DNA of 64,000 nt. Source: Hormiphora californensis (taxonomy: Eukaryota > Ctenophora > Tentaculata > Cydippida > Pleurobrachiidae). The notes beneath the pieces were generated by a model. It was not told where the DNA came from and did not search any database. It saw only the letters and a program-made list of their open reading frames with translations. Positions 52,167-62,823 of this stretch are shown piece by piece (position 1 is the stretch's first letter; every line of letters starts with the position of its first letter). The translations under genes were made by a program, and so were the position numbers. Where the stretch lies: assembly GCA_020137815.1 (NCBI GenBank), contig CM035359.1:53501-117500 (forward strand), read 5' to 3'.

Positions 52167-55100
52167 CTCCTTCTCTCCTCTCTCTCTCTCCCTCTCTCTC
52201 ACTATCCATCTCACTATTTAGGTGCAGCCCCAGAAGACGTAAGAGAGGAAGGGCGAGTTTCAGAAGGCCATCGTTCAAAGCGTGGAAAGCTTCTTACCCG
52301 AGAACTACAAATATATACCAAGGTAAGTTCATTAGAGTTCATCAGAGTTTTTGTTATTCTGTCATGAAACCAGACGGTAATCGCGATAATAATAACCCGT
52401 CTGGTTCATTTGTTCAGCCTAGAGAGAATAATAAAAACTCTAACAAGTAACTATCGAGCGATTTAAAGACAGAGAGGCTACTATATATAATAGGGGTCCG
52501 GCGTATATCGATTTAACCATTTTAGGGGACACTCCTATTTATGGGATACGCCTTGTCACAATTATTATTTTAGTTCTGTTTCCCATCCAGAGAACAGTTG
52601 AATAGAGCAGGCTAAATAATTTCAATATATATATATTTTAACTCACTACATATAATTAACGAACCAAGTTTACTAACGACCACTAAACCCAAGGTTGAGG
52701 TATGTACGTATATTATTGGTGCTATTCCAACCAATATTATGACCGAGGAAGACACCCAGATTGAGAGAAGCTTCCTTCAGGTAACATTAGACCGGGAACC
52801 GACCGAATCAGGAAATACTGGTCCCTGATTGGCTGATAACCAGTCACGTGACCTAAATAACGAGTTCTGATTGGCTGTTTACTTGTTTCGGTCGGTTCCT
52901 GCATTAGACCGAGGGAATGTTTAACTAAGTAATTTTTACTTTTTAAGTACTTGATTATCACTCAATTAATTACGTAGAACTAGTTAAATGTCACCACAAT
53001 ATAAGTCATGGAAATGTTGTCAGAAACAGCCCGAACCTAGAAATCATTAGGGGCAAGCTAATTTTTGCTCAATCCGATAGTCAATAGGCCCCTGAACCAC
53101 CAAAAAAAAGTCCCAAGCCCAACTCCTGGGGGAAGTGCCCCTAATTGGCCCTAATTGATTACAGTGTATTTGTAACCATCAATTAAATCGTAAATCGTCT
53201 TAGGAAAGGAGTAGAGAGAAAACTGAGGGCACTAAAATGATCAGCGTCCTCGAATTAGTGGGGGTAGGTGCTGAAATTAAGTCTCTATCTCATCTGGTTA
53301 ATTAGATAATTGGATAATTAGATCCGCACATAGCCGTTTTTGGCCATATGGCTATAGCCACTTGGGAATGGTTTAGAGACTTTTCACTGGTGCCATTTTG
53401 TAGGCAATGGCTAAGTTATGGGGGGTCGTGGTCGGACTTTTAAGCTCTATCTCGAACCGTTCAGCCGTTATTTGGATTCAAAAGTGCTGAAAATGAGCAA
53501 ATAATGGTAAAAAGTACAATTTTGAGCCTCTTTGTGGATCTTTGAATCCAAATAACGGCTAAACGGTTGGAGATAGAGCTTAAAAGTCCGACCACGACCC
53601 CCCATAACTTAGCCATTGCCTACAAAATGGCACCAGTGAAAAGTCTCTAGACCATTCCCAAGTGGCTATAGCCATATGGCCAAAAACGGCTATGTGCGGA
53701 TCTAATTATCCAATTATCTAATTAACCAGATGAGATAGAGACTTAATTTCAGCACCTACCCCCACTAATTCGAGGACGCTGATCATTTTAGTGCCCTCGG
53801 TTTTGTCTCTGCTCTTTTCCTAAGTGGCTATAGCCATATAGCCAAAAAACGGCTATGCGCAAACCTAATTATCCAATTATCTAATTAACCAGATGAGATA
53901 GAGACTTAATTCCAGCACCTACCCCCACTAATGTGAGGACGCTGAACACTTTAGTGCCCTCGGTTTTCTCTCTACTCCTTTCCTAAGACGATTTACGATT
54001 TAATTGATGGTTACAAATACACTGTAATCAATTAGGGCCAATTAGGGGCACTTCCCCCAGGAGTTGGGCTTGGGACTTTTTTTTGGTGGTTCAGGGGCCT
54101 ATTGACTATCGGATTGTGCAAAAATTAGCTTGCCCCTAATGATTTCTAGGTTCTAACAAGAATTCCATGAATTAATATGATAATATAACACTAATATTCC
54201 TCATCACACAGTGTATCATGAAGATCACGGAAAGTATCAACTCGACAGTTGATCCCACTACCCTGCCCCTCCTCTTCCCGGGTTCCTTCCTGGCCCCTCT
54301 CCAGAGCATGGCCCTGTCTGACTGCCCCGCTACCCGGGCTGTAATACAGCAGATCTTCCACACTGTCCTGGATAGAAGTGGAAATAGGACCAAGGTTTCA
54401 CCCAATGTAGAGCTCAGAGACTTGATTGAAGAGGGAATAACTTTTGGTAATTAAAACAATTTCCAGTTCATATATTAAGTACTTGTTTTAGATATGTATA
54501 AGATCTTTACTACGTTTTAAAACTCTCTTACATTGACTATACAGTCGGACCCCGATTTAACGGCACCCTCGGCCTCGGGAGAAAGGGTTTTGTCCGTTAA
54601 ATCGGGGTGTCCGCTAAATCGGGGTCAAATACTGTTAATTTTCTATATCGGGGGAAGATTATCCTGCCGTTAAATCGGGGTGCTGTTAAATCGGGGGCCG
54701 TTAAATCGGGGTCCCCTGCTTCAGGTGCAAAAAAGAACCAAGATGTCCTGTTTTTCAATTGTTTCCCTGCTTCAGGTGCAAAAAAGAACCAAGATGTCCT
54801 GTTTTTCAATTGTTTCCCTGCTTCAGGTGCAAAAAAGAACCAAGATGTCCTGTTTTTCAATTGTTCCTTCCCCCCCCCCCCTTCAGGTGCAAAAAAGAAC
54901 CAAGATGTCCTGTTTTTCAAACAGCGTGGCCAAGAGATATACTTCAGGGTCTATGAGGGTCTGCTGAAGGTGGATAATAATCTTGATAACTACACTAGGA
55001 CCTTCACCTCTGCAGTTCTGTGGTGCATTGAAATACCATCAGATGAGGTAAGAGGTTTGTGTGGGTGGGAGAATTTGAGGGAGGTATAATGAGGTTTGCG

Positions 55101-58009
55101 AGGATAGGAAGGGAATGAGGTATGGGAGAGAGTGTCAAATGGATGGATAAGACTTGTAACAAAGAAATCACCCACTCTCTCTTCCCAGACTCAAGTCGAG
55201 TTGATTGGTTGGTGATTGGTGATACTAATCTGATAACTGATCTCTTCCCAGGTTCTGGTAGAGTTGATTCATATGGTATTTGGGTTGCAAGATGAGGCGT
55301 GTAGTAACCCCCGATCTAACGTTAACTATCATCCACGCTCTAGTTGCTGCTTTCCTTGTATTTGCTTCAAGGTACAGTTATAACACCCCCTCCCACCGCA
55401 GCATTGCATCACCCCCTTCACCTCCCCTTTTTTGTGCACTATGTTATAGTTTCAGTTTTCACACTTTCTATTTATTCAGGTTATCCCAAAACGATGCCCT
55501 GTATCAGCACGTTATAGAGGTTAACGGGCGAAGGGAGACAGATAAACCGCACCTGCTACCCACTACAGCTCTTAGTACTATAGTTGAGGGGGCTGATCAC
55601 TTGTAAGTAGGGGCGGGGGTATTCGTATGCTTCATATTACATATATATTGCTTATATGGGATATTTGTGGCCAAATCCTAACCAATTTGTACGATTGTTG
55701 CTCCTTGGAAAGAGGGCGTCGAGCTCTTTCCATACAATTCAAGATCGTGTGATCAATTTGAATCATAACTCTCCTCTATTGACCAATCATAACTCTCCTC
55801 TATTGACCAATCATAACTCTCCTCTATTGACCAATCATAACTCTCCTCTATTGACCAATCATAACTCTCCTCTATTGACCAATCATAACTCTCCTCTATT
55901 GACCAATCATAACTCTCCTCTATTGACCAATCATAACTCTCCTCTATTGACCAATCATAACTCTCCTCTATTGACCAATCATAACTCTCCTCTATTGACC
56001 AATCATAACTCTCCTCTATTGACCAATCATAACTCTCCTCTATTGACCAATCATAACTCTCCTCTATTGACCAATCATAACTCTCCTCTATTGACCAATC
56101 ATAACTCTCCTCTATTGACCAATCATAACTCTCCTCTATTGACCAATCATAACTCTCCTCTATTGACCAATCATAACTCTCCTCTATTGACCAATCATAA
56201 CTCTCCTCTATTGACCAATCATAACTCTCCTCTATTGACCAATCATAACTCTCCTCTATTGACCAATCATAACTCTCCTCTATTGACCAATCATAACTCT
56301 CCTCTATTGACCAATCATAACTCTCCTCTATTGACCAATCATAACTCTCCTCTATTGACCAATCATAACTCTCCTCTATTGACCAATCATAACTCTCCTC
56401 TATTGACCAATCATAACTCTCCTCTATTGACCAATCATAACTCTCCTCTATTGACCAATCATAACTCTCCTCTATTGACCAATCATAACTCTCCTCTATT
56501 GACCAATCATAACTCTCCTCTATTGACCAATCATAACTCTCCTCTATTGACCAATCATAACTCTCCTCTATTGACCAATCATAACTCTCCTCTATTGACC
56601 AATCATAACTCTCCTCTATTGACCAATCATAACTCTCCTCTATTGACCAATCATAACTCTCCTCTATTGACCAATCATAACTCTCCTCTATTGACCAATC
56701 ATAACTCTCCTCTATTTAGTATTGACCAATTTCTCTAATCTTCCTCATCAGGGATACAACTAAAGAAGTTGAAGAGGGACTTGGTCCGTATATGTTTGAT
56801 GCTACCGTTGTGGCGGAATGTCTGAAACAGCAGGGAACAAACGTGGAACGGCTATCTGATCCATACCACTACAAAAGTAAGTTAATTAGCTAAATGTAAC
56901 TTTAACTAGTAAGTTAATTAGGTAAATAATTAACTACAAAAGTAAGTTAATTAGTTATCAGCTAAATAATTAATCATCAAGACACCAATACTGTTTATAC
57001 CGTCTGAGTCTTGGGAACAGCTGGGACACTTTCTTTTCTTTTTTTTGTTCATGCCTGATGTTAGACGCGGCATTCAAACCCGCATTGCTTGTGCATGAAC
57101 TTTAAATAAACTGGTTAATTTACTTTAAAATGCTGGTAATTAGGGGTTAATTAGTTTACTTTATACTTCCAATTACGGGTTGATTTTGTGACCCAAAAAA
57201 CTAACACTTCACACCCAGATGATAGTGAGGTGTCGGTTGATGGTAAGGGGCTAAACTGCTCTCTCTCGCCAGCTATTCACCGCAGCTATTCACTTGCTAG
57301 ACCCCTCTCTCTCACACAGCAACTGATATATATTGACTAATGCTTTCCACTTAGAATATTGATCTATGGACCCCCCACTCAGAATACATGTCATGTGCTA
57401 AATAATATAGCTGATAATATGCTTCACAGTTCTTAGAACGAACCAAAAATAGATCCATTCTTATCATGTGTCTCTGTTATCTCATTCCCTCATCCCCCTC
57501 TTCCCCAATCCTAGTTCACTGCAAAACGCACACATGTAACAATGTGGCTCCCCCGCTTCTTTAATCTCGCTGAGCTATTATTCACCAACACGATAGTGAG
57601 AGAAGGTGGGGAGAAGGTTCACTCAAATCTTGTTGCAGGAACAGCAGTACCCCGAACCCCCGAATCGACCCACTCGCTAAAACTTACACTTGCTAATGAT
57701 GGAGTATACGCTAGTGAGATTCAGACGTGCCCCATGGAGGAGGTGACATATGATTCTCTGAAGCTGGCCCTGCAGAACAGCCAGAAATTGGGACCTTTGA
57801 ATGGGTCCAAGGAGCGGTTGTTAAATCAGGTAGATGAGAGAGTGAGAGAAAAGGAGAATAGGAGACAGAGAGACTTTCATATAACACGTTTAATTGCTTT
57901 CGCGACCACAAAATCGATATTTTTCACCGCTTACACTCTTTCACAGGAATCATATGAAGAATGTATGGCTAAGTCTGCGGAGAAACGAGAGAAAAATGAT
58001 AGCCCTTAG
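48253..58009 (+). CDS. EFR3 homologue, plasma-membrane PI4K scaffold
   Basis: Seventeen exons, about 780 residues: 48253-48360, 48691-48782, 49064-49270, 49477-49579, 49815-50011, 50299-50505, 51691-51845, 52244-52322, 52669-52780, 54212-54446, 54887-55047, 55252-55371, 55480-55602, 56752-56876, 57219-57242, 57597-57829, 57947-58009. The Cys-rich N-terminus (C3, C6, C7, C10, before RPRYKRHVDSIFP) matches the palmitoylated membrane anchor of EFR3. FVESFLRMVQKLLES, FANIQEDTPSYHRRYDFF and the following armadillo/HEAT-like helices match the family. EFR3 recruits TTC7 and PI4KIIIα to make PI4P at the plasma membrane. Exon 12 needs one base removed from a C run (55308-55312) to stay in frame. The acceptors of exons 8, 9 and 16 were chosen by frame and are less certain. 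Several splice sites are tandemly duplicated. Confidence 0.9.
48791..48904 (-). mobile_element. hAT-type MITE, copy 10, at the EFR3 exon 2 donor
   Basis: Begins 8 nt after EFR3 exon 2 (ends 48782), reverse orientation, with about five extra bases beside the central CACGTG. A perfect target duplication, GTTAGAAA, flanks it, and the left copy is the 5' splice site. Confidence 0.96.
49767..49830 (+). repeat. Duplicated 3' splice site of EFR3 exon 5
   Basis: CCAACTCCATCCTT, ACAG, then GGTGTTATCCTAAAA occurs twice, 33 bases apart, giving acceptors before 49782 and 49815. The extra 33 bases are open in frame and would add 11 residues (GVILKPTPSLQ). Confidence 0.85.
50020..50128 (+). mobile_element. 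hAT-type MITE, copy 11, at the EFR3 exon 5 donor
   Basis: Begins 8 nt after EFR3 exon 5 (ends 50011). A perfect target duplication, GTAACGAT, flanks it, so the donor is present on both sides. Confidence 0.97.
50915..51690 (+). repeat. ACTTTGTCTCCACTAACTCC minisatellite with decoy acceptors
   Basis: About 26-bp units with variable C runs fill the end of EFR3 intron 6. Three times the array includes a copy of the real acceptor plus the first 29-30 bases of exon 7 (GGAGGGTGCCGCCAAGTTG), starting at 51164, 51355 and 51520; the true exon starts at 51691. Poly-C lengths here may not be reliably assembled. Confidence 0.9.
51945..52210 (+). repeat. CT-rich tract upstream of EFR3 exon 8
   Basis: About 260 bases of CTCTCTCT and TTCTCTCC units before the acceptor region of exon 8. 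The frame that matches EFR3 (EFQKAIVQSVESF) needs the AG at 52242-52243 rather than the stronger-looking AG after CTATTT at about 52220. Confidence 0.85.
52793..52901 (-). mobile_element. hAT-type MITE, copy 12
   Basis: Begins 12 nt after EFR3 exon 9 (ends 52780). Perfect 8-bp target duplication CATTAGAC, read as GTCTAATG on the other strand. Confidence 0.96.
53033..54152. mobile_element. Large foldback element in EFR3 intron 9
   Basis: The two halves are inverted copies for nearly 500 bases each, with ends GAACCTAGAAATCATTAGGG. The right half contains an extra direct duplication of about 180 bases (around 53650-53990). Only about 10 bases separate the arms near 53530. No open frame of note. 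Confidence 0.85.
54542..54714. mobile_element. TA-flanked CAGTCGGACCCCGAT element, 3' truncated
   Basis: A good left end with TA flank and internal CCGTTAAATCGGGG units. The right end stops at GGGGTCC and runs directly into the exon 11 acceptor repeats. Confidence 0.75.
54716..54925 (+). repeat. Four tandem 3' splice sites at EFR3 exon 11
   Basis: CCTGCTTCAG plus the first 37 bases of exon 11 (GTGCAAAAAAGAACCAAGAT and on) occur four times, with exon starts at 54725, 54776, 54827 and 54887. The spacings are 51, 51 and 60 bases, all multiples of three, and the frame stays open throughout. Any of the four acceptors yields an in-frame protein, longer by 17 or 20 residues per extra unit. Confidence 0.9.
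55181..55270 (+). repeat. Duplicated 3' splice site of EFR3 exon 12
   Basis: CTCTTCCCAG followed by a version of GTAGAGTTGATT occurs at 55189 and at the true exon start, 55252. The upstream copy would hit an in-frame TGA within nine codons. Confidence 0.75.
55761..56716 (+). repeat. 24-bp satellite, 40 copies, each with CCAAT
   Basis: Forty essentially identical 24-base units containing TCTCCTCTATTGACCAATCA fill EFR3 intron 13. The unit length keeps one frame open (peptide NHNSPLLT repeated), but this is an intron by flanking splice sites and EFR3 homology. Only the last unit differs (TTTAGT). Confidence 0.95.
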
Positions 58010-58742
58010 ACAGCAAGTCTTTGGAAATTTCAGGTTACTGATTAAATAATTATTTCCAAAAGTGGCAAATAAACCAAGCCGCTGTGAGGGACAAAGGTCA
58101 TGATTGGCGCGCGCCGCTCGGAACATGCAAAGAAAGCACATCAGTGTTTTAGTGCGCGCACGAGTGTCCCCACATTGGACAAAGTCAGATTTGTTATTCC
58201 ATAAATAATCAGTGACATGTTCCAGGTGTAGCGACCCAATAAAGTATAAAACTTGACATGTTACACTAGCACACACCTATTAACCGTTGTTTTCTCTTTA
58301 GGAACGGCGATATTTCTCCAACTGAGTCAACTCACAGTCTTATCGACCTTAGACAATCTTAACAATCTCTCTATCGAGTTGCCGGATATGTTTGTCTACT
58401 GAGTTAGGCAATGTATCAGACTGTTTCTATCTCTGTATGATGTTTTCTGTGAAGTTTACTGTGTGCGTTTCGGACGTTTGTGAATACACTGAAAAAGGAC
58501 TGATGAAACGAATTATTCAAATGTTAGTGAAGTGATTGTCTGCATCCTATAATAAATGTCTTAATATGCATATGGGGCTGAAATAAAAAATGTATTTACT
58601 CCGATTTCCCCCGAGTATTTGGAAGTTTGATTAGAGAAAGATATTTTGTATGATATATACTGTATACGGCAATGGCATCGATTGCAGTGCAAAAGGGCCA
58701 TGTTTTTTCTATGTTGAGCTGTCAGAGCATTGGCCTGACCTG

Positions 58743-58798
58743 TCTGGCGCCGCAACCCCATCTGAGAGCGCAAATGGGGTATGGCGCCGCCATACAGG
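58743..58798. mobile_element. Mini-element CTGTCTGGCGCCGC, copy 1
   Basis: About 57 bases with imperfect inverted ends (CTGTCTGGCGCCGC and GGCGCCGCCATACAG) around ACCCCATCTGAGA and AAATGGGGTA. Adjacent GAGCATTGGCCTGAC words occur on both sides of the copy. Confidence 0.7.
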
Positions 58799-59535
58799 GC
58801 CTGACCCCATTCTCATTTCTCTCAAATAGAGTGTGCGAGAACTGTGGTCAGAGCATTGGCCTGACAGATGTTGAGTTGACCTCAACTGCATAGTAAAAGT
58901 ATTCTCAAAACTGTGTGGGCTTCTATTTTTAGTTTGATTTAAACTGTTTTGTCAGAATTTGTGGAATGATTTGGCCAATAATTGGTAAGTGTAACTAACC
59001 TTAAACACCTGAAGCTGTCAGTTATGTAAGAACTTCTGTCTTTCAGTGGTCCTCCGACATATTCCGACGTGAAATTCGACCTAGATCTCGACCTGGAATG
59101 AGCCGCGCATCAGAGAGATGTGATTGTGACGCAGTAAGAAAATGATGTCGCGCTTCAACTCTTTTCTCTCGCTAGTCTTTGTGTCTCTCTCACTACGAAT
59201 GCGCGCCTCATTCCAGGTCGAGATTCTCGTCGAATTTCACGTCGAGGTATGGCAATTATGTTGGATGACCACTGTTTTCGCCTGCGGGTGGCCTATCTGG
59301 CGGTGCCGAGCTTTTTTAGATCAATAGCGCTAGACAGTGAGGCAGCTAGAGTGCGATAGAGTGCCGAGTGGTCAAGTTTAGTTACATGTTGCAAATAATT
59401 TTGTAAAATGTGAACAGTTTCCAAAAAATAAAGAAGTGTGGACAATTATTTATGCCGTGTGTTGTGATATGTTACATTGTAACTTACAAAGGGCGGATGT
59501 GTTTAATTTTTCGTATTTGATCGAGTGTATCGGTC

Positions 59536-59593
59536 CCTGTCTGGTGCCGCGACCCCATCTGAGAATCAAATGGGGTATGGCGCCGCCATACAG
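59536..59593. mobile_element. Mini-element CTGTCTGGCGCCGC, copy 2
   Basis: Same structure (CTGTCTGGTGCCGC, CCCATCTGAGAATC, GGCGCCGCCATACAG), standing alone in AT-rich DNA. Confidence 0.7.
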
Positions 59594-59861
59594 ATCGGTC
59601 CCGTGTTGAATGTTATTGAAGTTCCCATAAATTTAATTTTACTCCCCATGTTTTTCCGCAAATCCAAATGGTTTAAATTTGTCAAATGCATAATAAACTA
59701 ATAAAGGAAACTCCAAACTAAAAAGCTGAAAAGGTTCTTTGCTATCAATATTTCTTTGGCCACATTGATGCCTGAGTGAGATCGAGGAGCGAGAATAGGT
59801 TGCAATGGAGCCAACATATCTCTGAACTCCTGTTTATCTTGTATTGATTGCGTTGGAGTGT

Positions 59862-59982
59862 AACTATACAATAATGGTAATATCTGTCAAACCCTGTCAG
59901 AGCATTGGCCTGACCCTATTCGGAATAGGGTCAGGCCAATGCTCTGACAGGGTTTGACAGATATTACCATTATTGTATAGTT
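59862..59982. repeat. Perfect 121-bp palindrome
   Basis: Sixty bases, one central base, then the exact reverse complement. It contains GTCAGAGCATTGGCCTGACC and its mirror, a word that also occurs near 58725, 58851 and 60015. No mismatch in either arm. Confidence 0.95.
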
Positions 59983-60076
59983 GAATAGTATTCCGGATTC
60001 CCATTTCTGAGCATTGACCTGACAGGTCCAACCAAGATCAATTGTCATCTACATCCAATCAGAAACCGGAGGGTGC

Positions 60077-60231
60077 CTGTATAGTATGGCGGCGCTGCAT
60101 ACCCCCATTTGATTCTCGACAGTGCGTTGCCCTTGTGTGAGGGGATCGCCCTACGGGTACGTGAATAGAGGGGCGCGACGTGCCCAAGACTGTGCGCTCA
60201 GATGGGGTCGCCGGTCGCGGCGCCAGACAGG
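60077..60231. mobile_element. Mini-element CTGTCTGGCGCCGC, copy 3, with insert
   Basis: Reverse orientation and longer: the end CTGTATAGTATGGCGGCG and CCCATTTGATTCTCGA are separated from CAGATGGGGTCG and GCGGCGCCAGACAG by about 75 extra bases. This could be an insertion or a longer form. Confidence 0.6.
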
Positions 60232-60279
60232 TGAAAACGGGGTCTGGCTTCTTTGTCAGAGCAATAGCATGCTGTCTGG

Positions 60280-60349
60280 ACTCTGGCGCCGCGACCCCAT
60301 CTGAGAATCAAATGGGGTATCATGACTATCATGGCGCCGCCATACAGTT
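60280..60349. mobile_element. Mini-element CTGTCTGGCGCCGC, copy 4
   Basis: CTCTGGCGCCGCGACCCC, CATCTGAGAATCAAATGG and GGCGCCGCCATACAG, with about a dozen inserted bases. Confidence 0.65.
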
Positions 60350-60472
60350 CGCATGAACCGCGGCCGGACCCGGGACCATTGGCCTGACAGAACCCGCCAG
60401 TAGGTAAAGTGCGATTTTTAATAATGCGAACCGCTGACGCACACTTAATTCGATTTGCACATGCTAAATCCG

Positions 60473-60567
60473 GTTCCTGATAAGATAGAGACTTTTCATT
60501 GGTCGCATTGGAAAGATACAGTTTTTCTCTTTCCGACGCAACCAGGATCAAGTCTTTATCTTATCAG
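60473..60567. repeat. Hairpin and short palindrome
   Basis: TCCTGATAAGATAGAGACTT pairs imperfectly with AAGTCTTTATCTTATCAGGA about 45 bases later. A second palindrome, AAACTTTCCCATGCGTGGGAAAGTTT, lies at about 60600-60625 (written here only to identify the site). Confidence 0.7.
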
Positions 60568-61924
60568 GAGCCAAGGATATGATTGAAACAACCTAAAAAA
60601 CTTTCCCATGCGTGGGAAAGTTTTTTGCGCGCAAGCGGTTCGTTTTATTAAAAATTGGACTATACGTTTCCAACACCACCAGGCAAATAAAAACACGTTT
60701 TATAAGGGGTAGAGAGGAATGTGCAAAAAAATAGGGAAGCTACATTTGTAACACGAAAACAAAAAGCTATCTCGTTGAGTAGGGGGGGGATGAGTTCTAT
60801 TCCTCAACATACCATGTGATCTAATGACTCTAAAGTTTAACGGGCTGGAATGTTTTAGACTGACACACTATAGAGCCAAACTTAGAGCAATGTAGCTACA
60901 AAGAAAGCAGTTAACTATGTTAAAGTGTACAGAAAGACAGCTCTTCCATTGCTCTTTGTTCGTTGGTAGGTGATAGTGGTCTTACTTTCCAGTGTTCCTT
61001 GAAAAAAACATAATTTACGAATATATGGATAAGCGCTGCAAAATCGTCATCATATGGGAATTGCTTGTGACCTATTTTTCCTCCCATACTTTTTATCTAT
61101 AAATAACTTTTAACAATAAAAGTCGCACCTTCTCTTTCTTTTTCTAGGGTGCTGAAAAAGTTTTAAATTTTAATTAAAATTTATAATTTGTGTCGGCGGC
61201 GCCAATAAGCTTCTTAGGAACCACATTCTCTCTCTCTCTCAGCAACAAACAAAACAAACAACTGCTCTCTCATTATCTTCTTCATAGCACACTCTCCTTA
61301 CACAGTTCAGTGTTGTGACTAACCTCTCGAGTGGAAAGGAAAACACCATAACATCGCCTCACGCAGTCTGGATATAATATTTAAACGAAGTAAAAAAAGT
61401 TTAGAGGTTCTGATTATAATTATATCGAGAATCGTCGCAACTTATATACCGAAACGAGTCAACTATAACTTAGGTATTAACTGCGATATATTCTTCATAG
61501 TAATGTTTTTGAATTTTAAGAATATACTATAAACATGGGCTGTCTTTTAAACGTTGTTAGTTGTTAAATGAAAAAATATGATGTTTTGGAAAATGAAGTT
61601 CAACGGAAGCCGTCAACTTTAAGGATACCCTGATCTATTTTCTCACGAAAGTTGTAGATCAAAGACTGGGAAAAATGAAATGGCTGTGCAATTAATAACT
61701 ATAAGCGATTAAGAAGATAGAAAAAATATTAGATGATTTTATAGTTAAAAATGAGAGAGATATTTACACAAAAAACGCGGTCGAGTGTTTCCATTATAAT
61801 ATATCAGTATCGTTGTACTGAAGATACGGGTTTAGATTCGCTACCAGATACCTACAATGGAAACACTGACCGGGTGGGTCTCACCCGTGTGCGTTATCAG
61901 CAAACACATGTCACGCGTTATTAC

Positions 61925-62033
61925 CAGGAACCGACCGACACAAGTAAACAACCAATCAGAACTCGTTATTTAGGTCACGTGACTGGTTATCAGCCAATCA
62001 GGTACCAGTATTTCCTGATTCGGTCGGTTCCTG
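61925..62033 (+). mobile_element. hAT-type MITE, copy 13
   Basis: Intergenic copy with a perfect 8-bp target duplication, GTTATTAC. The surroundings (ACACATGTCACGCGT before, ACGCGTGACATG after) hint at insertion near a small palindrome. Confidence 0.97.
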
Positions 62034-62823
62034 GTTATTACACAGTATGTAATTACCACGCGTGACATGATCATACTGATCAAGTTTGCAATATATTTCA
62101 TTGCCCTCAAAAAACAAACCAACATGAAGCTACATCTTTCCCCAATTATAGGTAACAACAATACACACAATATATCACTCCACCCCAGACGTAGAGCACC
62201 AGACCTCCTTTCAGAGAGAACCAGTGTCACGTCTGAATGTGGTGTCTCTCGCTATTTCTTTATCTCGATGTTTCTCTTTTTTTCGCAAACAATCATCGAA
62301 TTCAGCGCTGCAAATAACGTCCGCACACACAAAAGTCTGTGTTTAATATTCGTTCACACTCACACACACTGCACAGCAGTCTACCAGCTTTCAGCTTTTC
62401 ATAATATCACGAGGAGGGGGCGACACGGAGGTATATATCTCTAACATGAACACACGTAGTGCCGAGGGGATTTCCTATCTCCGATAACAACCTTCCTCAA
62501 GGATAATAACTTTGCGGTCAACACCGTGTTGTGTGTTACGTTGATGGCTGTGGCATGTTGATGTATAGGAGGTGGGTAGGTGGTTTAAAGTTGAAAGAGG
62601 TCAGATTGATCTCATCTGATGACTTCTTTAGTTGCTGCTGTGGTGGTGCAATCAGAGTGGTTTCATCTACAGGTGTTCTGAAAGAGGGCTGGTGTTAAAA
62701 AACCCAATATCTTTCAAGCAACAGAAAGTGTATATCCTCCTTTCTAAAACCTTCGTTTATAATAGTAACATTAACATGTTCAAACTTCCTCCCTTATTGG
62801 TGAGAGAGGGCCGAGCACACAAC

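Larger units (their letters stand above)
58010..62823. other. EFR3-KLF intergenic region, no gene seen
   Basis: About 4.8 kb without a supportable gene on either strand. It contains small inverted-repeat elements, palindromes and one MITE (listed separately). An inverted repeat pairs about 59063-59103 (GACGTGAAATTCGACC, TCGACCTGGAATGA) with about 59209-59250. The two flanking genes converge here, so 3' UTRs should lie at both ends. Confidence 0.65.

Noticed and set aside
55656-56738. Open frame of 360 residues with 40 NHNSPLLT repeats
   Set aside because: It is the 24-bp satellite in EFR3 intron 13. The flanking exons and their phases match EFR3, and the frame is open only because the unit is a multiple of three.
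57542-57596. Extending EFR3 exon 16 upstream to an ATG at 57542
   Set aside because: The frame is open, but incoming phase and lack of homology favour an acceptor at 57596; the extra segment looks intronic.
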